Assembly (NCBI GenBank): GCA_900751995.1
Contig: CAADTP010000049.1
Span: 1-30,496, forward strand
Direction: 5' to 3'
Origin: Lachnospiraceae bacterium
GTDB lineage: Bacteria > Bacillota > Clostridia > Lachnospirales > Lachnospiraceae
Length of the DNA stretch: 30,496 bases
Every line of letters begins with the position of its first letter. Within the stretch, counting starts at the first letter, position 1. The notes below the pieces were generated by a model that ran no database searches, was not told the DNA's origin, and worked only from the letters and a program-made list of their open reading frames with translations. This document shows positions 7,516-14,653 of the stretch, piece after piece. The translations under genes and the position numbers were made by a program.

Positions 7516-8976
7516 TCAGAGCTCTTTTTCGCTCATTTCTTCCAAAAGAGCCTTCTTCATGTCATAGAGGGGCTGGGAGAGATCTACATAAACCTTCTGC
7601 GGATTAACGAAACGTCTGGATTCATCCCACAGTGTATTCTGCTCCTGTTTGCAATAGTCACGGAGCTCCATAACAGATGGAGACTTGTAAACGCTCTTAC
7701 CACCTTTGATCACAGGAACAAGGAGCTCGCGGAGCTCGTAGGTTCCTCCAAGAACCTTGGTCTTTTTCCAGGTGTCAACCGGATCGAAGATCACCATAGT
7801 TTCTTCCGGATCGAATTTCTCATCTGCAAGGCAGATCAGATCGGCCTTGATCTTGCCGGTCTTCTTGCTGTAGATACGGTATACAGTCTTGTTGCCCGGG
7901 TTGGTAACTTTTTCTGTGTTTTCGGAAAGCTTGATCTTCGGCTGGAAGGTATCGCTGTCAGCGTCTTTTACAGCGGCAAGCTTGTATACGCCGCCGAATG
8001 CCGGATTGTTATCGGCTGTGATCAGCTTGGTTCCAACACCCCAGGAATTGATCTTGGCATCCTGGGCCTTCAGGCTCTCGATAAGATATTCATCAAGATC
8101 GCTGGAGGCGGAGATGGTAGCATCATCGAAACCGGCAGCAGCCAGCATCTTGTAAGCTTTTTTGGAAAGGTATGCAAGGTCACCGCTGTCGATACGGATT
8201 CCGTAGTTCTTCAGCTGGATACCTTCCTCACGCATCTCCTCAAATACACGGATCGCATTGGGAACACCGGATTTCAGGACATCGTAGGTGTCGACCAGAA
8301 GAGTACAGGAATTCGGGTAAAGCTTCGCATAGGTCTTAAAGGCAGTGTACTCATCCGGGAAGCTCATGATCCAGGAATGAGCATGTGTTCCGAGAACCGG
8401 AACGTTAAACATCTGACCGGTCAGTACGTTAGAAGTACCGGCACATCCGCCGATCACTGCAGCTCTGGCACCGAAGATCCCGGCGTCCGGACCCTGGGCA
8501 CGGCGAAGACCGAATTCCATGATGGGATCGCCCTTGGCTGCGTGGCATACACGTGCTGCCTTGGTAGCAATAAGACTCTGATGGTTCATAATGTTCAGGA
8601 TGGCCGTCTCTACAAGCTGAGCTTCCATGATCGGTGCGATAACCTTGACCATTGGCTCTCTCGGGAAGATCACGGTTCCCTCCGGAATTGCATAGATATC
8701 ACCGGTGAATCTGAAGTTGCTCAAATACTCAAGGAAATCATCCTCAAAGATGCCAAGATTTCTCAGATAGGTAATGTCTTCTTCTGAGAAACGGAGATTT
8801 TCGATGTATTCGATCATCTGCTCCAGTCCTGCACAGATGGCAAAACCGCCATCGCACGGATTGTTGCGGTAGAACATGTCAAAGACAACGGTCTGGTTGG
8901 TAGGGTTTTTGAAATATCCCTGCATCATGGTAAGCTCATAGAGGTCCGTGAGCAGAGTAAGGTTATTTGCTCGCAT
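7516..8976 (-). CDS. pncB: Nicotinate phosphoribosyltransferase
   Basis: The enzyme makes nicotinate mononucleotide from nicotinate and PRPP, the entry to NAD salvage. The protein (486 residues) begins NLTLLTDLYELTMMQGYF, the family's usual N-terminus. It carries the FDMFYRNNPCDGGFAICAG segment, the GTHAHSWIMSFPDE loop and the RIDSGDLAYLSKK phosphate-binding strand. Start choice: the frame is open to 9111, but AGGAG (8983-8987 on the minus strand) lies six bases before the ATG at 8976 and homology starts there. Promoter at 9058-9085 and terminator at 7448-7494 make it a single-gene unit. Confidence 0.95.
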   Translation of the reverse strand: MRANNLTLLTDLYELTMMQGYFKNPTNQTVVFDMFYRNNPCDGGFAICAGLEQMIEYIENLRFSEEDITYLRNLGIFEDDFLEYLSNFRFTGDIYAIPEGTVIFPREPMVKVIAPIMEAQLVETAILNIMNHQSLIATKAARVCHAAKGDPIMEFGLRRAQGPDAGIFGARAAVIGGCAGTSNVLTGQMFNVPVLGTHAHSWIMSFPDEYTAFKTYAKLYPNSCTLLVDTYDVLKSGVPNAIRVFEEMREEGIQLKNYGIRIDSGDLAYLSKKAYKMLAAAGFDDATISASSDLDEYLIESLKAQDAKINSWGVGTKLITADNNPAFGGVYKLAAVKDADSDTFQPKIKLSENTEKVTNPGNKTVYRIYSKKTGKIKADLICLADEKFDPEETMVIFDPVDTWKKTKVLGGTYELRELLVPVIKGGKSVYKSPSVMELRDYCKQEQNTLWDESRRFVNPQKVYVDLSQPLYDMKKALLEEMSEKEL

Positions 8977-9057
8977 AGCGTTCTCCTTTGGATGCCTCCG
9001 GATATTGTGACCGGAGGGAAATACACGGTTGTTTCCGTTCTTTTTATTATACGGCTT

Positions 9058-9085
9058 ATTATAACACAAAGGAGTGGATTGTAAA
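9058..9085 (-). promoter_or_regulatory. Sigma-A promoter of pncB
   Basis: On the minus strand TTTACA (9085-9080), a 16-base spacer and a perfect TATAAT (9063-9058) lie about 80 bases before the pncB ATG. A second TATAAT (9051-9046) lacks a -35. Confidence 0.7.
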
Positions 9086-9177
9086 ATTTTTTTTACTGCG
9101 TAAACCCGCATATAATAAGGAGTTTTAACAGCAGTTTAAGAAATTTTGAAAAAAATAAAAAAAATTAAAAAAAGGGG

Positions 9178-9206
9178 TTGCAATTTCAAAAAAGCTGTTA
9201 TATAAT
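9178..9206 (+). promoter_or_regulatory. Sigma-A promoter of tRNA-Gln
   Basis: TTGCAA (9178-9183), a 17-base spacer and TATAAT (9201-9206) lie about 45 bases before the tRNA. The preceding 60 bases are very A-rich, which suits an UP-element-like stable RNA promoter. Confidence 0.8.
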
Positions 9207-9250
9207 AACATCCGTCGCAAGCGATAAGGCAAGCGAAAAACAAAACACAT

Positions 9251-9322
9251 AGGGCTATCGCCAAACGGTAAGGCAACGGACTCTGACTCCGTCAGTTCAA
9301 GGTTCGAATCCTTGTAGCCCTG
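9251..9322 (+). tRNA. tRNA-Gln (anticodon CUG)
   Basis: The cloverleaf folds fully. The acceptor stem is AGGGCTA with TAGCCCT, the D arm holds CGCCAAACGGTAAGGC, the anticodon stem is ACGGA/TCCGT with loop CTCTGAC (anticodon CTG, reading CAG), and the T arm is CAAGG TTCGAAT CCTTG. The discriminator base is G73, as usual for Gln. CCA is not encoded (CTT follows), so it must be added after transcription. It is transcribed alone from its own promoter and ends at a close terminator. Confidence 0.95.
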
Positions 9323-9328
9323 CTTCTT

Positions 9329-9357
9329 AAGTACCTCAGTTGCGAGGTACTTTTTTT
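9329..9357 (+). terminator. Terminator of tRNA-Gln
   Basis: AAGTACCTC (9329-9337) pairs perfectly with GAGGTACTT (9344-9352) around a six-base loop, followed directly by a T-run to 9357. The stretch 9358-9458 after it holds no feature I can name. Confidence 0.92.
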
Positions 9358-9470
9358 GTACTCAAAAATAAGAAGATATTCGCAATCCGCTTCGCCCCCA
9401 AAAAAAAACAAGTGCGTTTCTTCCTGCCAAGTGTTACAATAAAGTATAGACAGTATGACAGGAGGCATGA

Positions 9471-10178
9471 ATGAGTTACAGTTTTGAGAGTCGAGTAAGA
9501 TTCAGTGAGATCGGAGAAGATGGCTGTCTGACGCTGCCGGGAGTTCTGGATTATTTTCAGGATTGCTGTACCTTTGAATCCGAGCAGACAGGAGTCGGTA
9601 TGGAAGTATTAAAGGAACAGAAAAGAGCCTGGGTACTTTCTGCATGGCAGGTGATCATGAAGCGGTATCCAAAGCTTGGTGAAAATATAAAAGTAACAAC
9701 AATTCCTTATGGATTCCGTGGATTTATCGGAATGCGTAATTTTATTCTTGAGACAATGGATGGTGAGAAGCTGGCATGGGCCAATTCCTACTGGTCTTTT
9801 ATCAATACAGAAACCGGTCTTCCGGAAAAGCTGACACCGGCAGATACAGATCCCTATGATTTGGGCGAAAAAATAGAGATGGATTATGCACCAAGAAAGA
9901 TCGCGCTTCCGAAGGAACGGGAAGTGCAGAATGCTTTTTCCGTACAGAAGCATCATCTGGACACCAATCATCATGTGAACAACTGTCAGTATATCCGGAT
10001 GGCAGCGGATCATCTGCCTGAGGATTTTAAAGTTGGTCAGCTTCGTGCTGAATATAAACGTCAGGCAGTACTGGATAATGTTATCATTCCGGAAGTATAT
10101 ATGACAGAAAATAAAGAAGCTGTAGTTCTCAACGCGGAGGATAAAGAACCTTACGCAGTAGTTGAGTTTACAAAATAA
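9471..10178 (+). CDS. Acyl-ACP thioesterase (FatA/FatB family)
   Basis: This hydrolyses acyl-ACP to release free fatty acids and belongs to the double hot-dog acyl-ACP thioesterase family, which bacteria share with plants. At 235 residues it has the first hot-dog domain (VRFSEIGEDGCLTLPGVLDYFQD) and the second with the active-site strand LDTNHHVNNCQY: Asp164, Asn166 and His168 match the plant D-x-N-x-H-V-N-N motif. The mid-protein RGFIGMRNF strand is also typical. AGGAGG at 9460-9465 precedes the ATG by five bases. It lies 64 bases before araD on the same strand, but the two have no clear shared pathway. Substrate chain length cannot be read from sequence. Confidence 0.9.
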   Translation: MSYSFESRVRFSEIGEDGCLTLPGVLDYFQDCCTFESEQTGVGMEVLKEQKRAWVLSAWQVIMKRYPKLGENIKVTTIPYGFRGFIGMRNFILETMDGEKLAWANSYWSFINTETGLPEKLTPADTDPYDLGEKIEMDYAPRKIALPKEREVQNAFSVQKHHLDTNHHVNNCQYIRMAADHLPEDFKVGQLRAEYKRQAVLDNVIIPEVYMTENKEAVVLNAEDKEPYAVVEFTK

Positions 10179-10242
10179 ATACAGGCGGTAGAGATTAGTA
10201 CATCGTTTTTGAAACAACTATACCGTAAAAGGAGGGCGCGCT

Positions 10243-10944
10243 ATGCTTGAAAAATTAAAAGAAGAAGTTTACAGAGCAAATATGGATCTGCCAAAATATG
10301 GTCTTGTTACCTTTACATGGGGAAATGTCAGCGGGATCGACAGGGAGCAGGGACTTTTTGTGATCAAGCCAAGTGGTGTGGATTATGACAAGCTGACACC
10401 GGAAGACATGGTAGTGGTAGATCTTGATGGAAATAAAGTAGAAGGAAGATACAATCCATCCTCTGATACACCGACACATGCAGTTCTTTACAGAGCGTTT
10501 CCGAATATCGGCGGTATCGTACATACCCACTCATCCTGGGCAACAAGCTGGGCGCAGGCAGGCAGATCGATCCCGTGTTATGGAACCACACATGCAGATT
10601 ACATTTACGGAGAAGTACCATGTGTACGTAATCTGACCAAAAGAGAGATCGAAGAGGCATATGAGAAGAACACGGGAGTTCTTATTGCTGATTATTTCAA
10701 AAACAAAGATTATGAAGCAGTACCGGCTGTGCTGTGTAAGAACCACGGACCTTTTACCTGGGGTAAGGATGCTCATGAGGCAGTTCATAACGCAGTTGTT
10801 CTTGAGGAGGTTGCCAAGATGGCATCTCGCTGCGAGCTGATTAATCCGGATGTAAAACCGGCACCGCAGGAGCTTCAGGATAAGCATTACTACAGAAAAC
10901 ATGGTGCAAATGCATATTATGGTCAGGTAGGACAGGAAGACTGA
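10243..10944 (+). CDS. araD: L-ribulose-5-phosphate 4-epimerase
   Basis: It converts L-ribulose 5-phosphate to D-xylulose 5-phosphate, the last step joining L-arabinose use to the pentose phosphate pathway. The 233 residues match the class II aldolase/epimerase fold: TWGNVSGID, the SGVDYDKLTPEDMVVVDL strand, SSDTPTH with Asp75, and the zinc-binding His94, His96 (HTHS) and His168 (KNHGPF), corresponding to E. coli Asp76, His95, His97 and His171. A strong AAAGGAGG lies upstream. No araA or araB is near, so it may act on another pentose or ascorbate-type sugar phosphate. The related ulaF/sgbE products cannot be excluded by eye. Confidence 0.9.
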   Translation: MLEKLKEEVYRANMDLPKYGLVTFTWGNVSGIDREQGLFVIKPSGVDYDKLTPEDMVVVDLDGNKVEGRYNPSSDTPTHAVLYRAFPNIGGIVHTHSSWATSWAQAGRSIPCYGTTHADYIYGEVPCVRNLTKREIEEAYEKNTGVLIADYFKNKDYEAVPAVLCKNHGPFTWGKDAHEAVHNAVVLEEVAKMASRCELINPDVKPAPQELQDKHYYRKHGANAYYGQVGQED

Positions 10945-10999
10945 TCAGAAGAAAAAACAGTTTGACCCGATGGTGGATTGTCAATATCCGCTTGAGTGG

Positions 11000-11033
11000 A
11001 AATGCCGCGGAACAGTACCGCGGCATTTTTTGT
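11000..11033 (+). terminator. Terminator after araD
   Basis: AAATGCCGCGG (11000-11010) pairs with CCGCGGCATTT (11018-11028) around a seven-base loop, and the T-run continues to 11031. It ends the thioesterase-araD unit. Confidence 0.93.
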
Positions 11034-11067
11034 CGAAAAATGCAGAAAATGTCAGATTTGCTGACCT

Positions 11068-11096
11068 TTAACACAGGTGCCGCCGAAATATATGCT
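11068..11096 (+). promoter_or_regulatory. Candidate promoter of the XRE regulator
   Basis: TTAACA (11068-11073), a 17-base spacer and TATGCT (11091-11096) lie about 50 bases before the regulator's ATG. The -35 matches 5 of 6 and the -10 matches 4 of 6. Confidence 0.45.
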
Positions 11097-11148
11097 AATG
11101 TCAAGAAAAATGCAGAACATTAACACATTTATTAAAATAGGTGGCAGG

Positions 11149-11391
11149 ATGAAAATATACACTTATCAGGGAAAAAAGAACGTTTCCGGAGAAAAAATAC
11201 GCCAGATGAGGAATATGAAACGGATGTCGCAATCTGCGCTGGCAGCAAAAATGCAGGTGGAAGGAGTGATGCTGGAGCGTGACAGTATCAGCCGGATCGA
11301 AGGAGGAGAACGTTTTGTAGCAGATTATGAACTGCGGGTGTTTGCAAAGGTGCTGGGAGTGGATGTGAAGTGGCTGCTGAATGAGCAGTAA
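11149..11391 (+). CDS. Small XRE-family HTH transcriptional regulator
   Basis: The 80-residue protein is almost only a Cro/C1-type helix-turn-helix: KIRQMRNMKRMSQSALAAKMQVEG, then RDSISRIEGGERFVADYELRVFAKVLGV, ending VKWLLNEQ. The SQSALAAK helix and the SRIEGGER recognition helix are clear. Start choice: the frame is open to 11077, but AGGTGG at 11139-11144 precedes the ATG at 11149 by four bases and homology begins there. There is no sensor domain. Target genes are unknown; it lies alone between the araD terminator and the lysine riboswitch and may be autoregulatory. Confidence 0.8.
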   Translation: MKIYTYQGKKNVSGEKIRQMRNMKRMSQSALAAKMQVEGVMLERDSISRIEGGERFVADYELRVFAKVLGVDVKWLLNEQ

Positions 11392-11398
11392 ATAAGGC

Positions 11399-11475
11399 AA
11401 TATTGGATTACAGTTCGCTGGTAATATTCCGCGAAGCGTGTTACTGAAAACGGAGTGAAAAGTAACAATATTGGT
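11399..11475. repeat. Inverted and direct repeats between XRE gene and riboswitch
   Basis: CAATATTGG occurs twice (about 11398-11406 and 11466-11474). Between the copies are TTCGC/GCGAA (11414-11418, 11431-11435) and TGTTACT/AGTAACA (11439-11445, 11461-11467). No T-run follows. It may be a small folded RNA or a short dispersed repeat; I cannot tell which. Confidence 0.4.
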
Positions 11476-11503
11476 CTGAATGGCAGGAATCTGTGTAAAC
11501 TAC

Positions 11504-11532
11504 TTGATATTTATGTCGGAAATTGCTACAGT
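11504..11532 (+). promoter_or_regulatory. Candidate sigma-A promoter of the lysine riboswitch transcript
   Basis: TTGATA (11504-11509), a 17-base spacer and TACAGT (11527-11532) place transcription start near 11540, about 50 bases before the aptamer. The -35 matches 5 of 6 and the -10 matches 4 of 6. Confidence 0.5.
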
Positions 11533-11584
11533 ATAAAGAAAAAAAGATGGCCGGGAAGTCCTGCGGAGGACAAACGGTCACGGA

Positions 11585-11869
11585 TAAGAAGATAGAGGCG
11601 CGGATTTTATCAGTATTTATGGATGCAAGGCCCTGGCAGGCTGTTCATAAAGAAAGGAAAATTTGCCGAAGTGCTCTGGAAGGCCAGATGACAGGGTGCT
11701 GGGATAACGCAGAATATGCGTTGTACTGTCACGGATGTGGAGCGCTATCGGTAGCACTTCGGGAGATCTGCATTTAATATGCTGAATGGAGATTTTCTGA
11801 CAGGCTATTAGTTAAATAAGGATTATTTAACCGGAGGTGTTCTTAAGAAGAGACAGCCTCCGTTTTTTT
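11585..11869 (+). ncRNA. Lysine riboswitch (L-box) with terminator platform
   Basis: The aptamer has the conserved L-box strings in order: GATAGAGGCGCGG, CAGTA, TTGCCGAAG, GTGCTGGG, ACTGTCA and TGGAGCGCTATC. Pairing supports it. P1 is GATAG 11591-11595 with CTATC 11745-11749. P2 is GCGGATTTT 11600-11608 with AAAATTTGC 11658-11666, plus TTTATG/CATAAA. P3 is GTGCTCTG 11671-11678 with CAGGGTGC 11692-11699. P4 is AACGCA 11706-11711 with TGCGTT 11717-11722, and P5 is a short CAC/GTG stem. The loop-loop contact CTGGC (11633-11637) with GCCAG (11683-11687) is present. A hairpin TTAAATAA/TTATTTAA (11812-11830) and the terminator follow. Known L-boxes stop transcription when lysine is bound, so the transporter should be on when lysine is scarce. 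Confidence 0.95.
11832..11869 (+). terminator. Riboswitch-controlled terminator before the lysine transporter
   Basis: CGGAGG (11832-11837) pairs with CCTCCG (11857-11862), with inner TTCTT/AAGAGA pairing. Seven T follow (11863-11869), only 23 bases before the start codon. As it sits between the L-box aptamer and the gene, it is the expression platform. Confidence 0.9.
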
Positions 11870-11892
11870 GTCCCCGAAAAGGGAGGAGAAAA

Positions 11893-13527
11893 ATGAGTAA
11901 AAAAGCAGGAACAGCATTGTCTGTTATGGCAATGGTATTCATGGGCGCACTGGCAAGTCCCCTGACTGTGCTGGCTGCGGATGCGGAGGAGACTTACCAG
12001 CCTGCTCTGTATGCAACGATCTGGGCACTGCTTCCACCTCTTGTTGCGATCGTCCTTGCACTGATCACAAAAGAAGTATACAGTTCTCTGTTTGTGGGAA
12101 TTGTAGTAGGAGCACTGATCTATTCTGGATTTAAATTTGAAGGAACGGTAACACAGATTTTTGAGGGAGGAATCATCAAGGTTCTTTCTGACAGCTATAA
12201 CGTAGGTATCCTGATCTTCCTGGTAATCCTGGGATCTGTGGTATGTATGATGAACAAGGCCGGCGGCTCTGCCGCATTCGGACGATGGGCCAGCAAAAAG
12301 ATCCACACACGTGTAGGTGCAGAGCTTGCAGCGATCATCCTTGGAATCCTGATCTTCATTGACGATTATTTTAACTGTCTGACAGTAGGAAGCGTTATGC
12401 GTCCGGTAACTGACAGACATCACGTATCCAGAGCGAAATTTGCATACCTGATCGATGCGACAGCCGCTCCGGTATGTATCATCGCACCGATCTCATCCTG
12501 GGCTGCTGCAGTCAGCGGATTCGTAGAGGGACAGGATGGACTTGCGATTTTTGTAAGAACCATCCCGTATAACTTTTACGCGATCCTTACGATTGTAATG
12601 ATGGTTGGCATGGTACTGATGAAAACCGAGTTTGGTGCCATGAGAACACATGAGATCAATGCTCTGAACGGAGATCTTTATACAACATCTGCAAGACCGT
12701 ATGAGAATGCAACGGATGATGAGACACCGAATCCGAGAGGAAAGGTGATCGATCTTGTGATCCCGATCGTTATGCTTGTTATCTGCTGTGTCATCAGTAT
12801 GATCTATACAGGAGGATTTTTCAGCGGAACAGATTTTGTTACCGCATTTTCACAGAGTGATGCCTCTACAGGCCTTGCAATGGGAAGTGCTTTTGGTCTG
12901 GTGTTTGCCATTATTTTCTATATGATCCGCCGTGTGGTCAATTTCAGAGACTGTATGGGATGCATCCCGGAAGGATTCAAGGCTATGGTACCGGCGATCA
13001 TGATCCTGACCTTTGCATGGACACTGAAGGCTATGACAGACTCACTTGGTGCAGCGGTATTCGTAGAAGAAGCCATGCGTTCTGTTGCCGGTGGTATTGA
13101 AGTTATCCTTCCGGCCATTATTTTCCTGGTTGGATGCGGACTTGCATTTGCTACAGGTACTTCCTGGGGAACCTTTGGTATCCTGATCCCGATCGTTGTT
13201 GCGGTATTTGAGAAATCCAGTCCTGAGATGATGATCATTTCCATGTCCGCCTGCATGGCAGGTGCAGTTTGCGGAGACCACTGCTCACCGATCTCCGATA
13301 CAACGATCATGGCTTCCGCAGGAGCACAGTGTGATCATGTGACTCACGTTTCCACACAGCTTCCGTATGCGATCCTGGCTGCGGCAGTATCCTTTGTAAC
13401 TTATATTGTTGCAGGCTTTGTAAAAACAGCATGGATCGCTCTTCCGGTGGGAATCGTGCTGATGCTGATCGTACTTTTTGTCATTAAAATGATGAACCCG
13501 ATGCCGGTTGAGAAACCAACAGAATAA
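11893..13527 (+). CDS. lysW: NhaC-superfamily transporter, probable lysine importer (LysW type)
   Basis: A 544-residue polytopic membrane protein of the NhaC antiporter superfamily. It shows many hydrophobic segments, the IFIDDYFNCLTVGSVMRP segment, FATGTSWGTFGILIPI, and the hallmark GDHCSPISDTTIMASAGAQCDHV near residues 455-480. By domain alone it would be called a Na+/H+ antiporter. The lysine riboswitch in its leader argues otherwise: NhaC-type proteins behind L-boxes have been proposed as lysine transporters (LysW). Residues 1-29 look like a cleavable signal (MVFMGALASPLTVLA|AD), giving an extracytoplasmic N-terminus. GGGAGGAG lies just before the ATG. A terminator ends it as a single-gene unit. 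Transport substrate is inferred from regulation, not shown by residues. Confidence 0.8.
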   Translation: MSKKAGTALSVMAMVFMGALASPLTVLAADAEETYQPALYATIWALLPPLVAIVLALITKEVYSSLFVGIVVGALIYSGFKFEGTVTQIFEGGIIKVLSDSYNVGILIFLVILGSVVCMMNKAGGSAAFGRWASKKIHTRVGAELAAIILGILIFIDDYFNCLTVGSVMRPVTDRHHVSRAKFAYLIDATAAPVCIIAPISSWAAAVSGFVEGQDGLAIFVRTIPYNFYAILTIVMMVGMVLMKTEFGAMRTHEINALNGDLYTTSARPYENATDDETPNPRGKVIDLVIPIVMLVICCVISMIYTGGFFSGTDFVTAFSQSDASTGLAMGSAFGLVFAIIFYMIRRVVNFRDCMGCIPEGFKAMVPAIMILTFAWTLKAMTDSLGAAVFVEEAMRSVAGGIEVILPAIIFLVGCGLAFATGTSWGTFGILIPIVVAVFEKSSPEMMIISMSACMAGAVCGDHCSPISDTTIMASAGAQCDHVTHVSTQLPYAILAAAVSFVTYIVAGFVKTAWIALPVGIVLMLIVLFVIKMMNPMPVEKPTE

Positions 13528-13542
13528 CAGACTGACCCAATG

Positions 13543-13560
13543 TGGGGGCAGATTCCCCCA
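13543..13560 (+). other. Small perfect hairpin after the lysine transporter
   Basis: TGGGGG (13543-13548) pairs with CCCCCA (13555-13560) around a six-base loop. It has no T-run and lies just before the true terminator; it could protect the 3' end. Confidence 0.5.
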
Positions 13561-13572
13561 TGAATGGCAAAT

Positions 13573-13614
13573 AAAAGGCAGTGACGGAAAGAAATTTCCG
13601 AAGCTGCCTTTTTT
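13573..13614 (+). terminator. Terminator of the lysine transporter gene
   Basis: AAAAGGCAG (13573-13581) pairs with CTGCCTTTT (13604-13612), and inner GGAAA pairs with TTTCC. The T-run extends to 13614. Confidence 0.93.
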
Positions 13615-13641
13615 GTGCTTTCTATAATAATTCTCTTATGT

Positions 13642-13647
13642 TATAAT
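13642..13647 (+). promoter_or_regulatory. Candidate -10 of the cvfB-like gene
   Basis: A perfect TATAAT at 13642-13647 lies about 58 bases before the ATG. The -35 at the right distance (TTTCTA) is weak. Its place right after the terminator supports a new promoter. Confidence 0.5.
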
Positions 13648-13705
13648 GCAGGACAGACAGCAAATAGTAAATGATCATATATAGTTTTAAGGAACAGGAG
13701 TAAGA

Positions 13706-14548
13706 ATGATAGAATTAGGTAAAAAACAGAAATTACTGGTTGTAAAAACCGTGGATTTCGGAATATATCTTGGAGAGGACCGAAACGCACCTCAGAATGA
13801 GCGAGTGCTTCTTCCGTCCAAACAGGTACCGGAAGGAACCAAAGCAGGTGATGAGATCGAAGTATTCATCTATAAGGATTCCCAGGACAGACTGATCGCA
13901 ACTACCCGTGAGCCGATGCTTCAGGTAGGACAGACCGCAGTCCTTAAGGTAAAACAGGTTACCAGGATTGGTGCTTTTCTTGACTGGGGACTGGAGAAGG
14001 ATCTTCTTCTTCCGTATCATGAGCAGACCAACCGGGTCCGTGAAGGCGAGGAGTGTCTGGTAGCTCTTTATGTAGATAAGAGCAGCAGACTCTGTGCAAC
14101 CATGAAGGTGTATCATTATCTTTCCACCAGAACTCCTTATGTACCGGGAGATTCGGTAAAGGGGCGTGTCTATGAGATCAGTGGGAATTTCGGCGTTTTT
14201 GTTGCGGTAGATGATAAATATTCCGCTCTGATCCCGGCACGGGAGGCAACAGGCAAGTACAGACCGGGAGCTATTCTTGATCTTCGTGTCACAGAGGTGA
14301 AAGAGGATGGCAAGATGAACGTCAGTGACCGCCAGAAGGCTTACATCCAGATCAATGAGGATGCAGAGAGCGTATTCAGCGTGATCGAGGAATTTGCAGG
14401 GGTGCTGCCATTTGATGATCATGCCTCACCGGAAGTCATCAAGAGAGAGTTTGGCCTCAGTAAGAACGCATTCAAGCGTGCAGTCGGTCATCTGATGAAG
14501 GAAGGAAAAGTAGAGATCCGTGACAAGAGGATCTACATTAAAAAATAA
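13706..14548 (+). CDS. cvfB: S1-domain RNA-binding protein, CvfB/YitL family
   Basis: This 280-residue protein has tandem S1-type OB folds: residues 1-65 (VVKTVDFGIYLGED...VLLPSKQV), 70-140 (QVTRIGAFLDWGLEKDLLLPYHEQ) and 145-215 (VKGRVYEISGNFGVFVAVDDKYSALIP). A winged-helix C-terminus follows (SPEVIKREFGLSKNAFKRAVGHLMKEGKVEI). This is the architecture of CvfB/YitL, a Gram-positive RNA-binding protein; in Staphylococcus aureus CvfB affects virulence gene expression. The biochemical role here is unknown. AGGAG precedes the ATG. It has its own promoter and terminator, so it is a single-gene unit ahead of the dnaE cluster. Confidence 0.88.
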   Translation: MIELGKKQKLLVVKTVDFGIYLGEDRNAPQNERVLLPSKQVPEGTKAGDEIEVFIYKDSQDRLIATTREPMLQVGQTAVLKVKQVTRIGAFLDWGLEKDLLLPYHEQTNRVREGEECLVALYVDKSSRLCATMKVYHYLSTRTPYVPGDSVKGRVYEISGNFGVFVAVDDKYSALIPAREATGKYRPGAILDLRVTEVKEDGKMNVSDRQKAYIQINEDAESVFSVIEEFAGVLPFDDHASPEVIKREFGLSKNAFKRAVGHLMKEGKVEIRDKRIYIKK

Positions 14549-14561
14549 CAAGGTGTTGACC

Positions 14562-14635
14562 GGCTCCGGATCAGACACGCTCCGGCACGTTCAGAGAAAA
14601 GTGCAGAGCGGGGAGGATCCGGAGCCCTGTTTTTT
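14562..14635 (+). terminator. Terminator between cvfB and dnaE
   Basis: A perfect 11-bp stem GGCTCCGGATC (14562-14572) with GATCCGGAGCC (14616-14626) encloses an inner GCTC...GAGC stem. CTG plus six T follow (14630-14635). It lies only 18 bases before the dnaE start, so dnaE needs readthrough or a promoter I cannot see. Confidence 0.88.
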
Positions 14636-14653
14636 ACGATAAGGAGAATAAAT

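Noticed and set aside
7495..8787. 430-codon plus-strand open frame opposite pncB
   Set aside because: Antisense shadow of pncB and it begins in the terminator hairpin.
9251..9322. tRNA-Gln as an integration site for a mobile element
   Set aside because: No integrase, no direct repeat of the tRNA 3' end and no mobile genes are nearby; flanks are housekeeping genes.
11523..11777. 84-codon open frame with TTG start between the XRE gene and the transporter
   Set aside because: It lies across the lysine riboswitch aptamer; its bases are explained by the RNA fold, it has no proper ribosome site and the protein is unfamiliar.
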